Below, piece after piece: positions 25,626 through 35,242 of a stretch of 46,817 nucleotides of DNA. A model generated the notes under the pieces. That model made no database searches and had not been told where the DNA came from. It was given only the letters and a program-made list of their open reading frames with translations. This DNA is from Candidatus Eiseniibacteriota bacterium. GTDB lineage: Bacteria > Joyebacterota > Joyebacteria > Joyebacterales > Joyebacteraceae. Every line of letters begins with the position of its first letter. The stretch's first letter is position 1. The stretch covers positions 1 to 46,817 of the forward strand of contig JAUVLP010000008.1 in the NCBI GenBank assembly GCA_030600655.1, given 5' to 3'. Both the position numbers and the translations under genes were made by a program.

Positions 25626-26863
25626 AGCAGAGACTCCGCATTCTCTCGATCAATCAGTTTTTCTTCCCGGACAATCAGGGTGGCGTGGAGCGAGTTGCGC
25701 ACGAGACGACGAAGCGACTTGCAGAGCGCGGACACACCATTCACCTTGTTGGGCAAAGGACCGAACCCGGTACTCCCGATACGGAAGAACTCTATGGTTT
25801 TACGGTCCATCGCTACGGGACCGCTGAGAGCCGTGGGCGAATGGGAGGCAGAACAAGGGATGCGCTCTATGCCTCAAGGCGTGTGGTCAGCGAACTGATC
25901 AAAAGTCGGAGATTCGACATTGTGCTGCCGCATCATTACTTCCCCTACTACTCGTACATCAAGAGTGCCGGAAAGAAGACGATACCCGAGGTCATGACTT
26001 TCCACGCCTCATACTGGCAGGAGCTTCGACTTGAGGGGGCCGAGCGCCGGGTGCCCAAACTCCTCGAGCGAGTGTTCTTCGGTGGGATGGCACGGCGGAC
26101 TGAGGTCGCCTGCCTCAAGCGTGCCGACCGCATCGCTGTCCTTAGCGATTTCTCCGCCGAGCAGCTGTCGAGCTATTACTCCTTCGCCGCCGGGAAGGTG
26201 ATCAAGATTCCGGGGGGCGTTGACCTTGAGCGCTTCACACCGGCACCCGACCGTAAGGTGGTGAGAGAGAGACTGAACCTGCCGCTTGACCGGCAGATCC
26301 TGTTGACAGTCAGGCGGTTGGTGCCGCGCATGGGCCTGTCGAATCTCATAACTGCCTTTGGCGAGGTACTCGCCCGACATCCGGAGGCGATGCTTGTAAT
26401 CGCCGGTCACGGGAGGCTGGAGCAGGAACTCAAGCACCAGGTCGTCGACGGTGGACTCTCAGATTCCGTCCGCTTCGCCGGATTTGTAGAGGAGGGCAAG
26501 CTTGTGGACTACTACCAGGCAGCCGACCTCTTCGTGCTTCCGTCTGTTGCCTTTGAGGGCTTCGGAATGGTGACGCTGGAAGCGCTGGCGTGTGGGACGC
26601 CGGCTCTCGGGACACCAATAGGAGCGACCCCGGAGATTCTCAAGCCGCTTGCACCACAACTCGTGCTTCGCGGAACGCGGCCTGCAGCTCTTCGCAGAGG
26701 GATGGGCATGATGCTCGAGTGGCTCTCAGACACACGCGCTGCGGAAGAGCTCCGCAAGCGATGTCGCGATTATGTCGAGTCGAGCTTCGGTTGGGATCCT
26801 GCCGTGGATGCGCTGGAACAGCTCATGTACGAGTTGACGGACGCCGGGAGATGCGATGGCTAG
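25622..26863 (+). CDS. Glycosyltransferase family 4
   Basis: 413 aa from ATG 25622 (ATGA). It starts RILSINQFFFPDNQGGVERV, the GGVE form of the GT4 loop. The donor half has KIPGGVDLERF, TVRRLVPRMGLSNLITAFGE (about 222) and VAFEGFGMVTLEALACGTPA (about 309), followed by GATPEIL. The TVRRLVPRMGLSNLI segment is common in GT4 enzymes of exopolysaccharide clusters. It overlaps the lyase gene by eight bases. Sugar and linkage unknown. Confidence 0.85.
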   Translation: MKQRLRILSINQFFFPDNQGGVERVAHETTKRLAERGHTIHLVGQRTEPGTPDTEELYGFTVHRYGTAESRGRMGGRTRDALYASRRVVSELIKSRRFDIVLPHHYFPYYSYIKSAGKKTIPEVMTFHASYWQELRLEGAERRVPKLLERVFFGGMARRTEVACLKRADRIAVLSDFSAEQLSSYYSFAAGKVIKIPGGVDLERFTPAPDRKVVRERLNLPLDRQILLTVRRLVPRMGLSNLITAFGEVLARHPEAMLVIAGHGRLEQELKHQVVDGGLSDSVRFAGFVEEGKLVDYYQAADLFVLPSVAFEGFGMVTLEALACGTPALGTPIGATPEILKPLAPQLVLRGTRPAALRRGMGMMLEWLSDTRAAEELRKRCRDYVESSFGWDPAVDALEQLMYELTDAGRCDG

Positions 26864-29204
26864 CGCGGAGAGACTCATCTGGATGGCTCGCCGGGCATTC
26901 GCCATGAGCCCTGCTGAACTCGCAGTCAGATCCTGGCGTGGGGTTCGAAATCGGTTCCTCCGTTCCGGGCGATCACGTCCACAGCACGAACTGGCATCTC
27001 TCGATCAGGTGGTAGTGCGTCGGCCGGGTTGTCTGGACGAGGAGACAGGGAGGCTTCTGCCGGGCGCGCTGGATGGCGCGGCCCTGAAGGAAGCCCTGGT
27101 AAGGATCGGGGCTTCGCCCGATGGAGTAGTGACGGATGCGGAGGGCATTCTCAGCGGCCGGATTCCTGCATTCGGCTGGACGCGATTTGAGCTCAAGTAC
27201 CCACCGGATTGGCTCGGCGATCCTGTGACGGGTGGCTCGTGGCCGCTCGAGTATTGGGCTACGCTCGACTTCCGCTTCCAGGAAGGACTGGACGATCCGC
27301 GCTACGTCTGGGAACTCAACCGGCAGCACGAGCTGGTGACGCTTGCCCGTGCATACGTGCTGACTTCGGACGTTCGCTATGCGGAAGCGGTGTGGTCAGG
27401 CATAAGAACGTGGGTGGAACAGAATCCACCCTTCTACGGGATAAACTGGACGAGCGCGCTCGAGATCTCCATCCGGCTCATTTCGTGGGCGCTCGCAGTG
27501 GATCTAGTAGGTCTTGCGGGGGCGCGGGATGGCGATGCAGAGATCCTGGCGCTGAGTGTCGCGTTGCAGGGGCGGCACTTGCATGATAACCTTTCAGTCT
27601 ATGCTTCATCGAAGAACAATCATCTGATCGGGGAGGCCTGTGGCCTTCTTGTTGCAGGGGCCAAGTTCACGTTTCTCGGTGAGGCGGAGAGCTGGGTAGC
27701 TCGTGGACGACGCGTTTTGGAACGCGAATTGCCCCTCCAGGTGTGTGGTGATGGAGTAAGCCGCGAACTGTCGGTTCAGTACCAGAGTTTCGTAATGGAG
27801 TTCGGCCTGATGGCGTTGGCGGCAGCGAGATCGATCGACCGACCGATGAGTGACGGTTTCCGTGAGGTGATCGGGCGGATGGCGATCTTCCTGACGTCGA
27901 TTTGTGGAGAGGCTGAGATACCTCCTTCGATCGGGGATGAGGACGGTGGGCGAGTCTATGATCTTGGTGGTGAACAGCACCGCCAGGCGCTTCGAGCGGC
28001 TGCGTGTGGAGCACTTGCTGGAGGACTCGCGAGTGTGGAGGCCGTAGAAGCTCGCGACCTGGAGCCGGCGGTCTGGATGATGGGTCCGGAGGTGTCTTAT
28101 GAGAGACCTCCATGTGCTGAGGCGGCAGATGGGAGTGTCGGGGACTCGCGGAGCATGGCGTTCCCCGAGGGTGGGTACTACGTTCTGAGGAGGGGTGGCC
28201 GGCTCGGGGTGATTGACTGTGGCGAACTGGGATATCTTTCGATCGCTGCGCACGGTCACGCTGACTGCCTGTCTGTGTCGATGGCAGTGGATGGGCGCTG
28301 GCTGATAGTTGATCCAGGGACCTACTGCTACCACCGGGCGCGCGAGTGGCGGGATCATTTCAGATCCACACACGCGCACAACACAGTAACCGTGGACGGC
28401 CTGAGCCAATCGGAGATGCGCGGCCCGTTCATGTGGGGCAGACGAGCCAAGCCGCGCCCGCGTGCTTGGATGTCTTCCAGACTCTTCGACCTTTTCGAAG
28501 GGGCTCATGATGGATACGCCAGGAGCAGTGGCGTAACGCACCGTCGCACGGTCGTGCTCACGCTAGGTGGAGCCTGCATCATTGTAGATCAGCTCGATGG
28601 CTCCGGTGAACACCATGTGTCGGCATCTTTTCAGCTCGACACCGGCGTACGCGTCATGGTGGAGGACAGAGATGATCGGGAGGAGAGGGGCAGGAGTGGC
28701 GTGAACGGTGCAGGCGTCATGTGGAGTGCGGATGAGCACATGGATCTGAGTTTCGCGGACGGTACGGGACTTCGGCTGAGCGCCTGGTTGCCAGATGGTC
28801 TGGAGTGCTCGGTATTGACCGGTTCGGAGGAGCCGCGGCGGGGGTGGGTTTCGCACGGATTCGGCCAGATGGATGCGGCGCCGCAGGTTCTGTTCGAGGG
28901 TATGCTCGAGCTGCCTGCTACGCTCGTATGCGCGACTGTCCCGCTCGGGCACGACAGACGCGTCGAGATCGAACGGGAGAGAGATTTCTTGGAACGGGGG
29001 GTAGCTATCCGGTTTACGGATGGGGACCGCGTTGAACGATGCCTCTTCGGAGCATCGGAGTCTGTCGGGGAGTCGTTCAGGGGGACGTTTGGAATCGAGG
29101 TATCTCATGACGGCAAAGTTGAGACCTCGGGCTTCGAGATAGAAAAATGGAATCGTGGAGAACGGACAGCGGATTTCACAGAGGTTTCAAATCAGCTTGA
29201 GTAA
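26856..29204 (+). CDS. Heparinase II/III-family polysaccharide lyase-like protein
   Basis: 782 aa from ATG 26856, overlapping the transferase. A helical toroid region (about 100-385) holds NRQHELVTLARAYVLTSD, INWTSALEISIRLISWALAV and SSKNNHLIGEACGLL. The Heparinase_II/III-like domain follows, with LSIAAHGHADCLSVSMAVDG (about 462), VDPGTYCYHRAREWRDHFRS and THAHNTVTVDGLSQS, then a beta-sandwich to the end. Family members cleave uronate-containing polysaccharides by beta-elimination or act on alginate-type polymers. No signal peptide is evident, which is unusual for a lyase; many exopolysaccharide loci carry such a protein with an uncertain role. Beside a GDP-mannose dehydrogenase, a mannuronate-containing substrate is plausible. 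Confidence 0.8.
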   Translation: MASAERLIWMARRAFAMSPAELAVRSWRGVRNRFLRSGRSRPQHELASLDQVVVRRPGCLDEETGRLLPGALDGAALKEALVRIGASPDGVVTDAEGILSGRIPAFGWTRFELKYPPDWLGDPVTGGSWPLEYWATLDFRFQEGLDDPRYVWELNRQHELVTLARAYVLTSDVRYAEAVWSGIRTWVEQNPPFYGINWTSALEISIRLISWALAVDLVGLAGARDGDAEILALSVALQGRHLHDNLSVYASSKNNHLIGEACGLLVAGAKFTFLGEAESWVARGRRVLERELPLQVCGDGVSRELSVQYQSFVMEFGLMALAAARSIDRPMSDGFREVIGRMAIFLTSICGEAEIPPSIGDEDGGRVYDLGGEQHRQALRAAACGALAGGLASVEAVEARDLEPAVWMMGPEVSYERPPCAEAADGSVGDSRSMAFPEGGYYVLRRGGRLGVIDCGELGYLSIAAHGHADCLSVSMAVDGRWLIVDPGTYCYHRAREWRDHFRSTHAHNTVTVDGLSQSEMRGPFMWGRRAKPRPRAWMSSRLFDLFEGAHDGYARSSGVTHRRTVVLTLGGACIIVDQLDGSGEHHVSASFQLDTGVRVMVEDRDDREERGRSGVNGAGVMWSADEHMDLSFADGTGLRLSAWLPDGLECSVLTGSEEPRRGWVSHGFGQMDAAPQVLFEGMLELPATLVCATVPLGHDRRVEIERERDFLERGVAIRFTDGDRVERCLFGASESVGESFRGTFGIEVSHDGKVETSGFEIEKWNRGERTADFTEVSNQLE

Positions 29205-29237
29205 CCACATGTTGGGGAGAGGAGAGGTTCCGGAGAT

Positions 29238-30563
29238 ATGAGAATCAGTGTTCTTGGACTCGGATATGTGGGTTGTGTATCGGCAGCCTGTTTTACGGAC
29301 ATGGGCCATCACGTGATAGGTCTGGATGTGGACCCGAGGAAGCTCGAGCCGATTCGAAAGGGTCTGAGCCCCATTGTTGAGCCGGGCCTGGGCGAGCTTA
29401 TCGAAAAGGCCGTCAAGAATGGAATACTGACAGTGACGGACGATTACCACGAAGCGATTACCAAGACGGAAATCTCGCTTGTGTGCGTTGGTACTCCATC
29501 AATGGAGAGCGGCAGTCCGAATCTGGACTACACCAAGCGCGTGTGTGAGCAGATGGGGAAAGTTTTCACGCAGAAGGGTGAGTTCCACACGGTGATCTTC
29601 AGGAGCACAATACCTCCCGGCACCGTTGAGACGGAGCTGATCCCGATTCTCGAGAGTTCGTCGGGGAAGAAAGAGGGAAAGGACTTTGGGGTCTGCTTCA
29701 ATCCGGAATTCCTTCGTGAAGCTTCTGCCATCAAGGATTTCTACAATCCACCGAAAATAGTGATAGGCGAGCGTACGCCTGGAAGTCGTGCGGGCGACGT
29801 ATTGGAGGAGCTTTGTGCTCCAATCGATGCCCCACTTGTAAGAACCGAGCTTTCCGTATCGGAGATGGTGAAGTACGCGGACAACTGCTTCCACGCCATC
29901 AAGGTCTGTTTCGCCAATGAGATCGGGAACGTGGCAAAGGGACTCGGCGTTTCGGACAGTCACAAGGTGATGGAGATCTTCTGCTTGGACACACAGCTCA
30001 ATCTATCTCCCTACTATCTCAAGCCCGGCTTCGCCTTTGGTGGCTCGTGTCTCCCGAAGGACCTGAGGGCAATAGTGCGAATGAGTCAGAGGCTTGACAT
30101 CGAGTGTCCGGTTCTGAGTGCGGCGACGCCGTCGAACGATCTGCAGATTCAGCGTGCCATCAACTACATCAGGGAGAGCGGCAAGAAGAAGGTCGGCGTT
30201 CTTGGAATGAGTTTCAAGGCCGAGACGGACGATCTCAGGGAGAGCCCCATCGTTCAGGTCGTCAGTACTCTGATCGGTAAGGGATACGATCTCTGCATCT
30301 ACGACGAGAACATCTCCTGGGATGAGCTCTTCGGTGCGAATCTTGGATTCCTCGAGAGTGAACTGCCGTACGCGCAGAGTCTCAAGGCTGCCAGTGTCGA
30401 TGAACTACTGGAGAGATCCGAGGTCATTGTTGTGGCCAACAGCGCCGAAGAGTTCGAGAGCGTACCCTCCAGAATGCGCGAGGACCAGATAATGATCGAC
30501 CTCGTGCGAATTGTGGAAGATACCTCAGTGGCGCGCGGAACCTACATAGGTATCGCCTGGTAG
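29238..30563 (+). CDS. algD: GDP-mannose 6-dehydrogenase (AlgD-type)
   Basis: 441 aa from ATG 29238 with GGAGAT just upstream. It has the NAD-binding start ISVLGLGYVGCVSAACFTDM, NPEFLREASAIKDFYNPPK, and the long stretch NEIGNVAKGLGV ... LNLSPYYLKPGFAFGGSC with catalytic Cys in GGSCLPKD (about 270). These blocks match AlgD more closely than generic UDP-glucose dehydrogenases. The enzyme oxidises GDP-mannose twice to GDP-mannuronate. Its substrate can be made by the GDP-mannose pyrophosphorylase gene at 36153 in the same run. This is the best clue to the sugar make-up of the polymer. A UDP-sugar substrate is not fully excluded. Confidence 0.85.
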   Translation: MRISVLGLGYVGCVSAACFTDMGHHVIGLDVDPRKLEPIRKGLSPIVEPGLGELIEKAVKNGILTVTDDYHEAITKTEISLVCVGTPSMESGSPNLDYTKRVCEQMGKVFTQKGEFHTVIFRSTIPPGTVETELIPILESSSGKKEGKDFGVCFNPEFLREASAIKDFYNPPKIVIGERTPGSRAGDVLEELCAPIDAPLVRTELSVSEMVKYADNCFHAIKVCFANEIGNVAKGLGVSDSHKVMEIFCLDTQLNLSPYYLKPGFAFGGSCLPKDLRAIVRMSQRLDIECPVLSAATPSNDLQIQRAINYIRESGKKKVGVLGMSFKAETDDLRESPIVQVVSTLIGKGYDLCIYDENISWDELFGANLGFLESELPYAQSLKAASVDELLERSEVIVVANSAEEFESVPSRMREDQIMIDLVRIVEDTSVARGTYIGIAW

Positions 30564-30610
30564 TAGAGCTGGATGCACGTTTCAGCTCCTACGTTTCGAC
30601 GGAGACGACC

Positions 30611-31828
30611 GTGGAAAAGAACAAGAGAATTCTCATAATTGTCGAGAACCTCCCGGTTCCATTCGACAGGCGTGTCTGGCTTGAGTCGACGACGCTTACA
30701 GCTGCCGGTTACGGTGTCAGCGTCATCTGTCCGCAGGGGAAAAACTTCCGGGAGTCGTTCGAGGTCATAGATGGGATCTCAATCTACCGCTATCCACCGC
30801 CGCCTCCTACGACGAATAAGCTCTCATATGCATGGGAGTTTCCCTACTGCTGGGTGATGTCTCTCAGGCTCGCCTCAAAGGTGGCGCGGAGAGAAGGCTT
30901 TGATGCGATTCATGCGTGCAATCCGCCCGACACATTTTTCCTGATCGGGTTGTTGTTCAAGCTTTTCAGACGCTCGAAATTCGTGTTCGACCAGCATGAC
31001 CTTTGTCCTGAACTCTACCTTTCCAGGTTCGGGGGACGCCCGGCTGTCAATTTCGGGCTGCTTCGCGGCCTCGAGTGGCTCACGTATCGCACCGCAGACA
31101 TGGTGATAGCGACGAATTTCTCTTACAAGAAGCATGCTTCCACGGTCGGACGGTTTCCAGAGAGCAAGATCCACGTTGTCCGGAGCGGTCCGAGGATCTC
31201 TCAGTTCACACCCGTCGAGCCGGAGGAAGAGCTCAAAAGGGGAAAGAAATACCTGGTCTGTTATCTCGGGGTCATGGCTCCTCAGGACGGACTCGACTAC
31301 TTGCTCCGCTCGATCAGACACGTCGTCGATGTTGTCGATCGGAAGGATGTCCACTTCGTGCTGATCGGTTCGGGGGATTCTTTTGTCGATGTGAAGCTCC
31401 TCCGCGACGACCTCGGTCTTACCGATTGCGTCGAGATGACGGGTCGCATTTCAGACGAGGACGTGAGGAGATATCTGTCGACAGCCGATGTTTGCGTCTG
31501 TCCTGATCCGAAGAATCTCCTGAACGATGTCTCCACGATGAACAAGGTTCTTGAGTACATGACTTTTGCCAAACCGATGGTCTCCTTTGATCTCAAGGAG
31601 AGCCACTACTCTGCACAGGATGGCGCGCTGTACGCCGTGCCCAATGATGAAATCGAGTTCGGGGAGCGGATCATACAGCTCCTGGACGATCCTGAACTCC
31701 GGGAGAGACTGGGCAAGCAGAACCGCAAGCGCATCGAGGAATCCCTCTGCTGGGAACACACGGGAGAGGAGATCGTCAGAGCCTACGATGCCCTGTTCGG
31801 TTTCGATGCGGCGCCGGAGGAAGCGTGA
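30611..31828 (+). CDS. Glycosyltransferase family 4
   Basis: 405 aa from GTG 30611 with GGAG about eight bases upstream, 47 bases after algD. It begins RILIIVENLPVPFDRRVWLE, the start of a GT4 subgroup frequent in exopolysaccharide clusters. It has FDQHDLCPELYLSRFGGRP, LVCYLGVMAPQDGLDYLLRS (about 210), STADVCVCPDPKNLLNDVST and KVLEYMTFAKPMVSFDLKES (about 312). In place of E-x7-E it has the N-D-x-x-T-x-x-x-K-V-x-E-Y-M pattern of this subgroup. It would add a sugar to the lipid-linked repeat unit. The TGATG junction couples it to the radical SAM gene. Confidence 0.85.
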   Translation: MEKNKRILIIVENLPVPFDRRVWLESTTLTAAGYGVSVICPQGKNFRESFEVIDGISIYRYPPPPPTTNKLSYAWEFPYCWVMSLRLASKVARREGFDAIHACNPPDTFFLIGLLFKLFRRSKFVFDQHDLCPELYLSRFGGRPAVNFGLLRGLEWLTYRTADMVIATNFSYKKHASTVGRFPESKIHVVRSGPRISQFTPVEPEEELKRGKKYLVCYLGVMAPQDGLDYLLRSIRHVVDVVDRKDVHFVLIGSGDSFVDVKLLRDDLGLTDCVEMTGRISDEDVRRYLSTADVCVCPDPKNLLNDVSTMNKVLEYMTFAKPMVSFDLKESHYSAQDGALYAVPNDEIEFGERIIQLLDDPELRERLGKQNRKRIEESLCWEHTGEEIVRAYDALFGFDAAPEEA

Positions 31829-32835
31829 TGGGTGGGCCAGTCGGGTGCGTTGCCGCGGTCACATACGGATGTAACTCCAGGTGTGTCATGTGCGATATCT
31901 GGAAGAAAGACGCGGATGTGGCGAGGGAGCTTGCTCCCGATGAGTATCGCTGGTTGCCACGCAGTCTCAAATCGATCAACGTGAGCGGTGGAGAGCCTTT
32001 CCTTCGTGACGACCTGCCCGAGATCGTTGCTGTTATGTCAGAGACTTGTGCGAGCGCTCGGATCGTCATATCGACCAACGGTCTTTTGCCGGAGCGCATA
32101 GAGGCCGCTGTTGCGAGGATGATTGAGACATCTTCGAGAGGATCCGATCCGGTGGCTGTGAGGGTATCCGTCGACGGCATAGGGGAGGCGCACGATCGGA
32201 TGCGCGGCATTCCGGGCGCCTACGAAAAAGCGATGGAGACGGTGAGCAGACTGCAGAGGCGATTGGTTCCGGACCTCGGGCTTGCGGCAACCTTGACGAA
32301 GGACAACATCGGCGAGATCACCAAGGTGAAGAAGAAGGCGGACGAACTTGGCATCCGCTTCATAATGAGTGCCGCACACAGTTCCCCGATCTTCTTCGGT
32401 GAGCACGAAGTGGAGCGCCCTTACTCGAAGACGTCCGTGGCTGAGGTGCTCGAGCTCATGCAGGAACACCTCCGCTCGTGGCGTCCCTATGACTGGGCCA
32501 GGGCGTACTACCTGAGGGGGGTCGTCGAGTACATTCGGGGGCGCCCAAGGCGGTTGCCATGCCGCGCCGGGCAGGACTTCTTCTTTCTGGATCCCTGGGG
32601 TGATGTCTATCCCTGCAATATCGGTGGGACGAAAATGGGGAATGTGCGGGAGAGCGGTTTCGAAAACATGCAGCGAAAGACGACATGCGCGGTGCGTGAA
32701 TCAGTGGCGTCGTGCGATGTTCAGTGCTGGATGGTCTGCACGGTAGCACCGCCGATGAGCAAGCGGCCTCTGAAGCCGCTCGCCTGGATGCTCGGAGCCA
32801 AATTCCTAGGGCTTGATACCAGGGTGGACAAGTGA
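31828..32835 (+). CDS. Radical SAM protein with C-terminal SPASM-like cysteines
   Basis: 335 aa from ATG 31828 (GGAGG six bases upstream; the tracked GTG is three bases earlier). The radical SAM cluster is C15-x3-C19-x2-C22 in YGCNSRCVMCDIW, followed by SINVSGGEPFLRDDLPEIVA. The C-terminal part has a Cys set (PCRAGQDFFFLDPWGDVYPC from about 244, then CAVRESVASCDVQCWMVC), typical of SPASM-type auxiliary iron-sulfur clusters. Known relatives modify peptides, sugars or lipids. No candidate peptide substrate is visible beside it. It lies between glycosyltransferases and is translationally coupled to the one upstream, so a modification of the polymer, a sugar precursor or its lipid carrier is the natural guess. 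Confidence 0.8.
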   Translation: MGGPVGCVAAVTYGCNSRCVMCDIWKKDADVARELAPDEYRWLPRSLKSINVSGGEPFLRDDLPEIVAVMSETCASARIVISTNGLLPERIEAAVARMIETSSRGSDPVAVRVSVDGIGEAHDRMRGIPGAYEKAMETVSRLQRRLVPDLGLAATLTKDNIGEITKVKKKADELGIRFIMSAAHSSPIFFGEHEVERPYSKTSVAEVLELMQEHLRSWRPYDWARAYYLRGVVEYIRGRPRRLPCRAGQDFFFLDPWGDVYPCNIGGTKMGNVRESGFENMQRKTTCAVRESVASCDVQCWMVCTVAPPMSKRPLKPLAWMLGAKFLGLDTRVDK

Positions 32836-32872
32836 GAGTCACCGGTGTCGCTGGGAGGTATGTCATCCTGTT

Positions 32873-34093
32873 ATGAGAGTACTCGCGGCAAACAAGTTCT
32901 ATTTCATTAGAGGTGGCGCCGAGCGATATCTCTTTGAACTGGCTCGTATTCTAGAAGTACGTGGTCACAGCGTAGTTCCGTTCGCGATGGAGCACCCGAT
33001 GAACGAGGAGAGTGAACACGCCGACCTGTTCGTTTCACACGTCAGGTTTGATGCGCGGCGCGGAATCGGGGGCTGCTTCAGGACTGCTGCGCGAGTGATT
33101 CACTCTGTGGAGGCAAGGAGGAAGATCGAAGCGTTAGTAAGACGCACGCGCCCTGATGTGGCCCATCTTCACAACATAGCGCACCAGCTTTCTCCTTCGA
33201 TCATCTATGGGTTGAGAGCGGAAGGCGTTCCGATCGTACAGACACTTCACGATCACAAGCTCATCTGTCCGAACTATCAGATGTTTGTTCATGGGCAGCC
33301 GTGCGAACGCTGTGCAGAGTGGCGCTATTACAATGCGTGTGTTCACAGATGCATGCACGGCTCGGTGGCGTGGAGCGCTCTTGTGGCTTTTGAGGCCTAT
33401 GCGCGCAAATTGATGGGAACGTACAGCAAACACGTAAGTGTCTTCATAGCTCCGAGCCAATCGCTCAGGGAGCGCATGATAGCGCACGGCGTTGAGCCGG
33501 GGAAGATAGTCCATCTGCCATACGCGATTGCACTGGACCGCTACGAACCCCGGTTCGAATCTGATGGATATGCGGTCTACGTAGGCCGGCTTTCGGTTGG
33601 AAAGGGGCTGGAAACGCTGCTGGAGGCTCTCGCACTCTCTCCGGGCGTCGTATTCAAGGTGATAGGGGATGGTCCTCTTGCGGGTGATCTCAGGGCGACA
33701 GTGGAGCAGCGCGGGCTCAGGAACGTGGAGTTCGTGGGCTACAGAACCGGAAAAGAGCTCAGAACGCTGTTGCGCGGAGCTCAATTCGTTGTTATGCCAT
33801 CGGAGTGTTTCGAGAATTCCCCGCTTGCCGTGTACGAGGCATGCGCATACGGGAAGGCCGTGGTCGGCTCGACGATGGGTGGGATCCCGGAGCTGATCGA
33901 GGAGGGCGAGACGGGACTTCTCTTTGCATCCGGCGATGCGGGCGAGCTGGCATCAGCGCTCGCCACGCTTTGGAACGACCCGGAGAGATCGATCCGGATG
34001 GGCAAGGAGGCCCGTCTGCGCGCCGAGAGGGAGTACGGTCCTGATCACCATTACGAGCGGATAATGTCGATTTACGAGAGGGTCATGCAGTGA
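32873..34093 (+). CDS. Glycosyltransferase family 4 with internal Cys cluster
   Basis: 406 aa from ATG 32873; GGGAGG lies 14 bases upstream, longer than usual, but no other in-frame start fits. It begins RVLAANKFYFIRGGAERYLF. A Cys-rich insert, LICPNYQMFVHGQPCERC then NACVHRCMHGS (about 138-165), is a hallmark of one GT4 subgroup and may bind metal. The donor half has VYVGRLSVGKGLETLLEAL and SECFENSPLAVYEACAYGKA (about 310), then GGIPELIEEGETGLLF. It adds a sugar to the repeat unit; identity unknown. It overlaps the next transferase by GTGA. Confidence 0.85.
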   Translation: MRVLAANKFYFIRGGAERYLFELARILEVRGHSVVPFAMEHPMNEESEHADLFVSHVRFDARRGIGGCFRTAARVIHSVEARRKIEALVRRTRPDVAHLHNIAHQLSPSIIYGLRAEGVPIVQTLHDHKLICPNYQMFVHGQPCERCAEWRYYNACVHRCMHGSVAWSALVAFEAYARKLMGTYSKHVSVFIAPSQSLRERMIAHGVEPGKIVHLPYAIALDRYEPRFESDGYAVYVGRLSVGKGLETLLEALALSPGVVFKVIGDGPLAGDLRATVEQRGLRNVEFVGYRTGKELRTLLRGAQFVVMPSECFENSPLAVYEACAYGKAVVGSTMGGIPELIEEGETGLLFASGDAGELASALATLWNDPERSIRMGKEARLRAEREYGPDHHYERIMSIYERVMQ

Positions 34094-35187
34094 AAATCGC
34101 AATGCTGGGACAGAAGGGCATACCGGCCACGTACGGCGGAATTGAACGCCACGTCGAAGAACTGTGCATGAGACTCGTGGACAGGGGACACGATGTGACG
34201 GTTTACTGCCGACCGTACTATACGAAGATCAAGGGTGACTACCGGGGCATACGTATAGTGACAATCCCGAGCGTGAGAACGAAGCACCTTGACACAGCGA
34301 CACACTGTGCACTGGCCATCCCGCATATTCTGGCCAACAACTACGACATCGTTCACTTTCACGCGCTGGGGCCGTCCCTTTTCGCGAACCTCCCACAGCT
34401 GCGGGGTATGAGAACCGTGGTTACGGTGCACGGTCTCGACTGGCAGCGTGAGAAGTGGGGAAGTTTCGCCACCTGGGTTCTGCGAAGGTGCGAGCACACA
34501 TCGATATTCTATCCTGACAGAACGATTGTGGTCTCCAAAGCTCTGAGGGACTATTTCGAGGATCAATATGGGAAAATAGTGACCTACATTCCGAACGGCA
34601 CGGTCCTCCCGCACATGCGTCAGGCCGAGCAGATAAAGGCAATGGGAATCGAACCCGGGAAGTACATACTTTTCGTGGGCCGTCTCGTTCCTGAGAAGGG
34701 CTGTCACTATCTCCTGGACGCATACCGACAGCTCGATACCGATATGGAACTTGTGATAGCGGGGGGGACCAGTTTCTCTTCGGAGTATGTTGACAAACTC
34801 CACGCGATGGGAGGAGACAGAGTGCGTTTCCTCGGGTACATCTATGGCGACGTGCTGGATGAGTTGTACTCGAACGCGAATGTCTTCGTCCTTCCCTCTG
34901 ATCTTGAGGGGCTTCCGATCGCACTTCTGGAGGCGATGAGCTTCGGAAACTGCTGCCTGACGAGCAATATTCCGGAGAACCTGGAAGTCATTGGCGATTG
35001 CGGCGAGACGTTCAGGAAGGGTGACGTAAAGGATCTTGCCGGCAAGCTTGCGGTGCTGCTCGAGAATCCGGAGCGATGCAAAGCGATGGGGACACGTGCT
35101 CACAGGCACGTTCTCGAGACCTACGACTGGGACGGGGTGACGCTCCACACCGAGGCCATCTATTATTCAATGCTGCGAGGTTTCTGA
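34090..35187 (+). CDS. Glycosyltransferase family 4
   Basis: 365 aa from GTG 34090 (GTGA overlap). It begins KIAMLGQKGIPATYGGIERH, a start typical of a GT4 subgroup that includes rhamnosyl- and other O-antigen transferases. It has VVTVHGLDWQREKWGSFATW, IPNGTVLPHM, ILFVGRLVPEKGCHYLLDAY (about 194) and SDLEGLPIALLEAMSFGNCC (about 270). It is the fifth and last GT4 gene of the exopolysaccharide block. Counting the initiating sugar from the PGT, the repeat unit could hold up to about six sugars if each enzyme acts once; that count is inference. Confidence 0.85.
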   Translation: MKIAMLGQKGIPATYGGIERHVEELCMRLVDRGHDVTVYCRPYYTKIKGDYRGIRIVTIPSVRTKHLDTATHCALAIPHILANNYDIVHFHALGPSLFANLPQLRGMRTVVTVHGLDWQREKWGSFATWVLRRCEHTSIFYPDRTIVVSKALRDYFEDQYGKIVTYIPNGTVLPHMRQAEQIKAMGIEPGKYILFVGRLVPEKGCHYLLDAYRQLDTDMELVIAGGTSFSSEYVDKLHAMGGDRVRFLGYIYGDVLDELYSNANVFVLPSDLEGLPIALLEAMSFGNCCLTSNIPENLEVIGDCGETFRKGDVKDLAGKLAVLLENPERCKAMGTRAHRHVLETYDWDGVTLHTEAIYYSMLRGF

Positions 35188-35242
35188 CGCGGGGCATCCC
35201 TGCACGGTTGGTCTTGGACCGGTCATCCAAGGAGTTCAAGGA

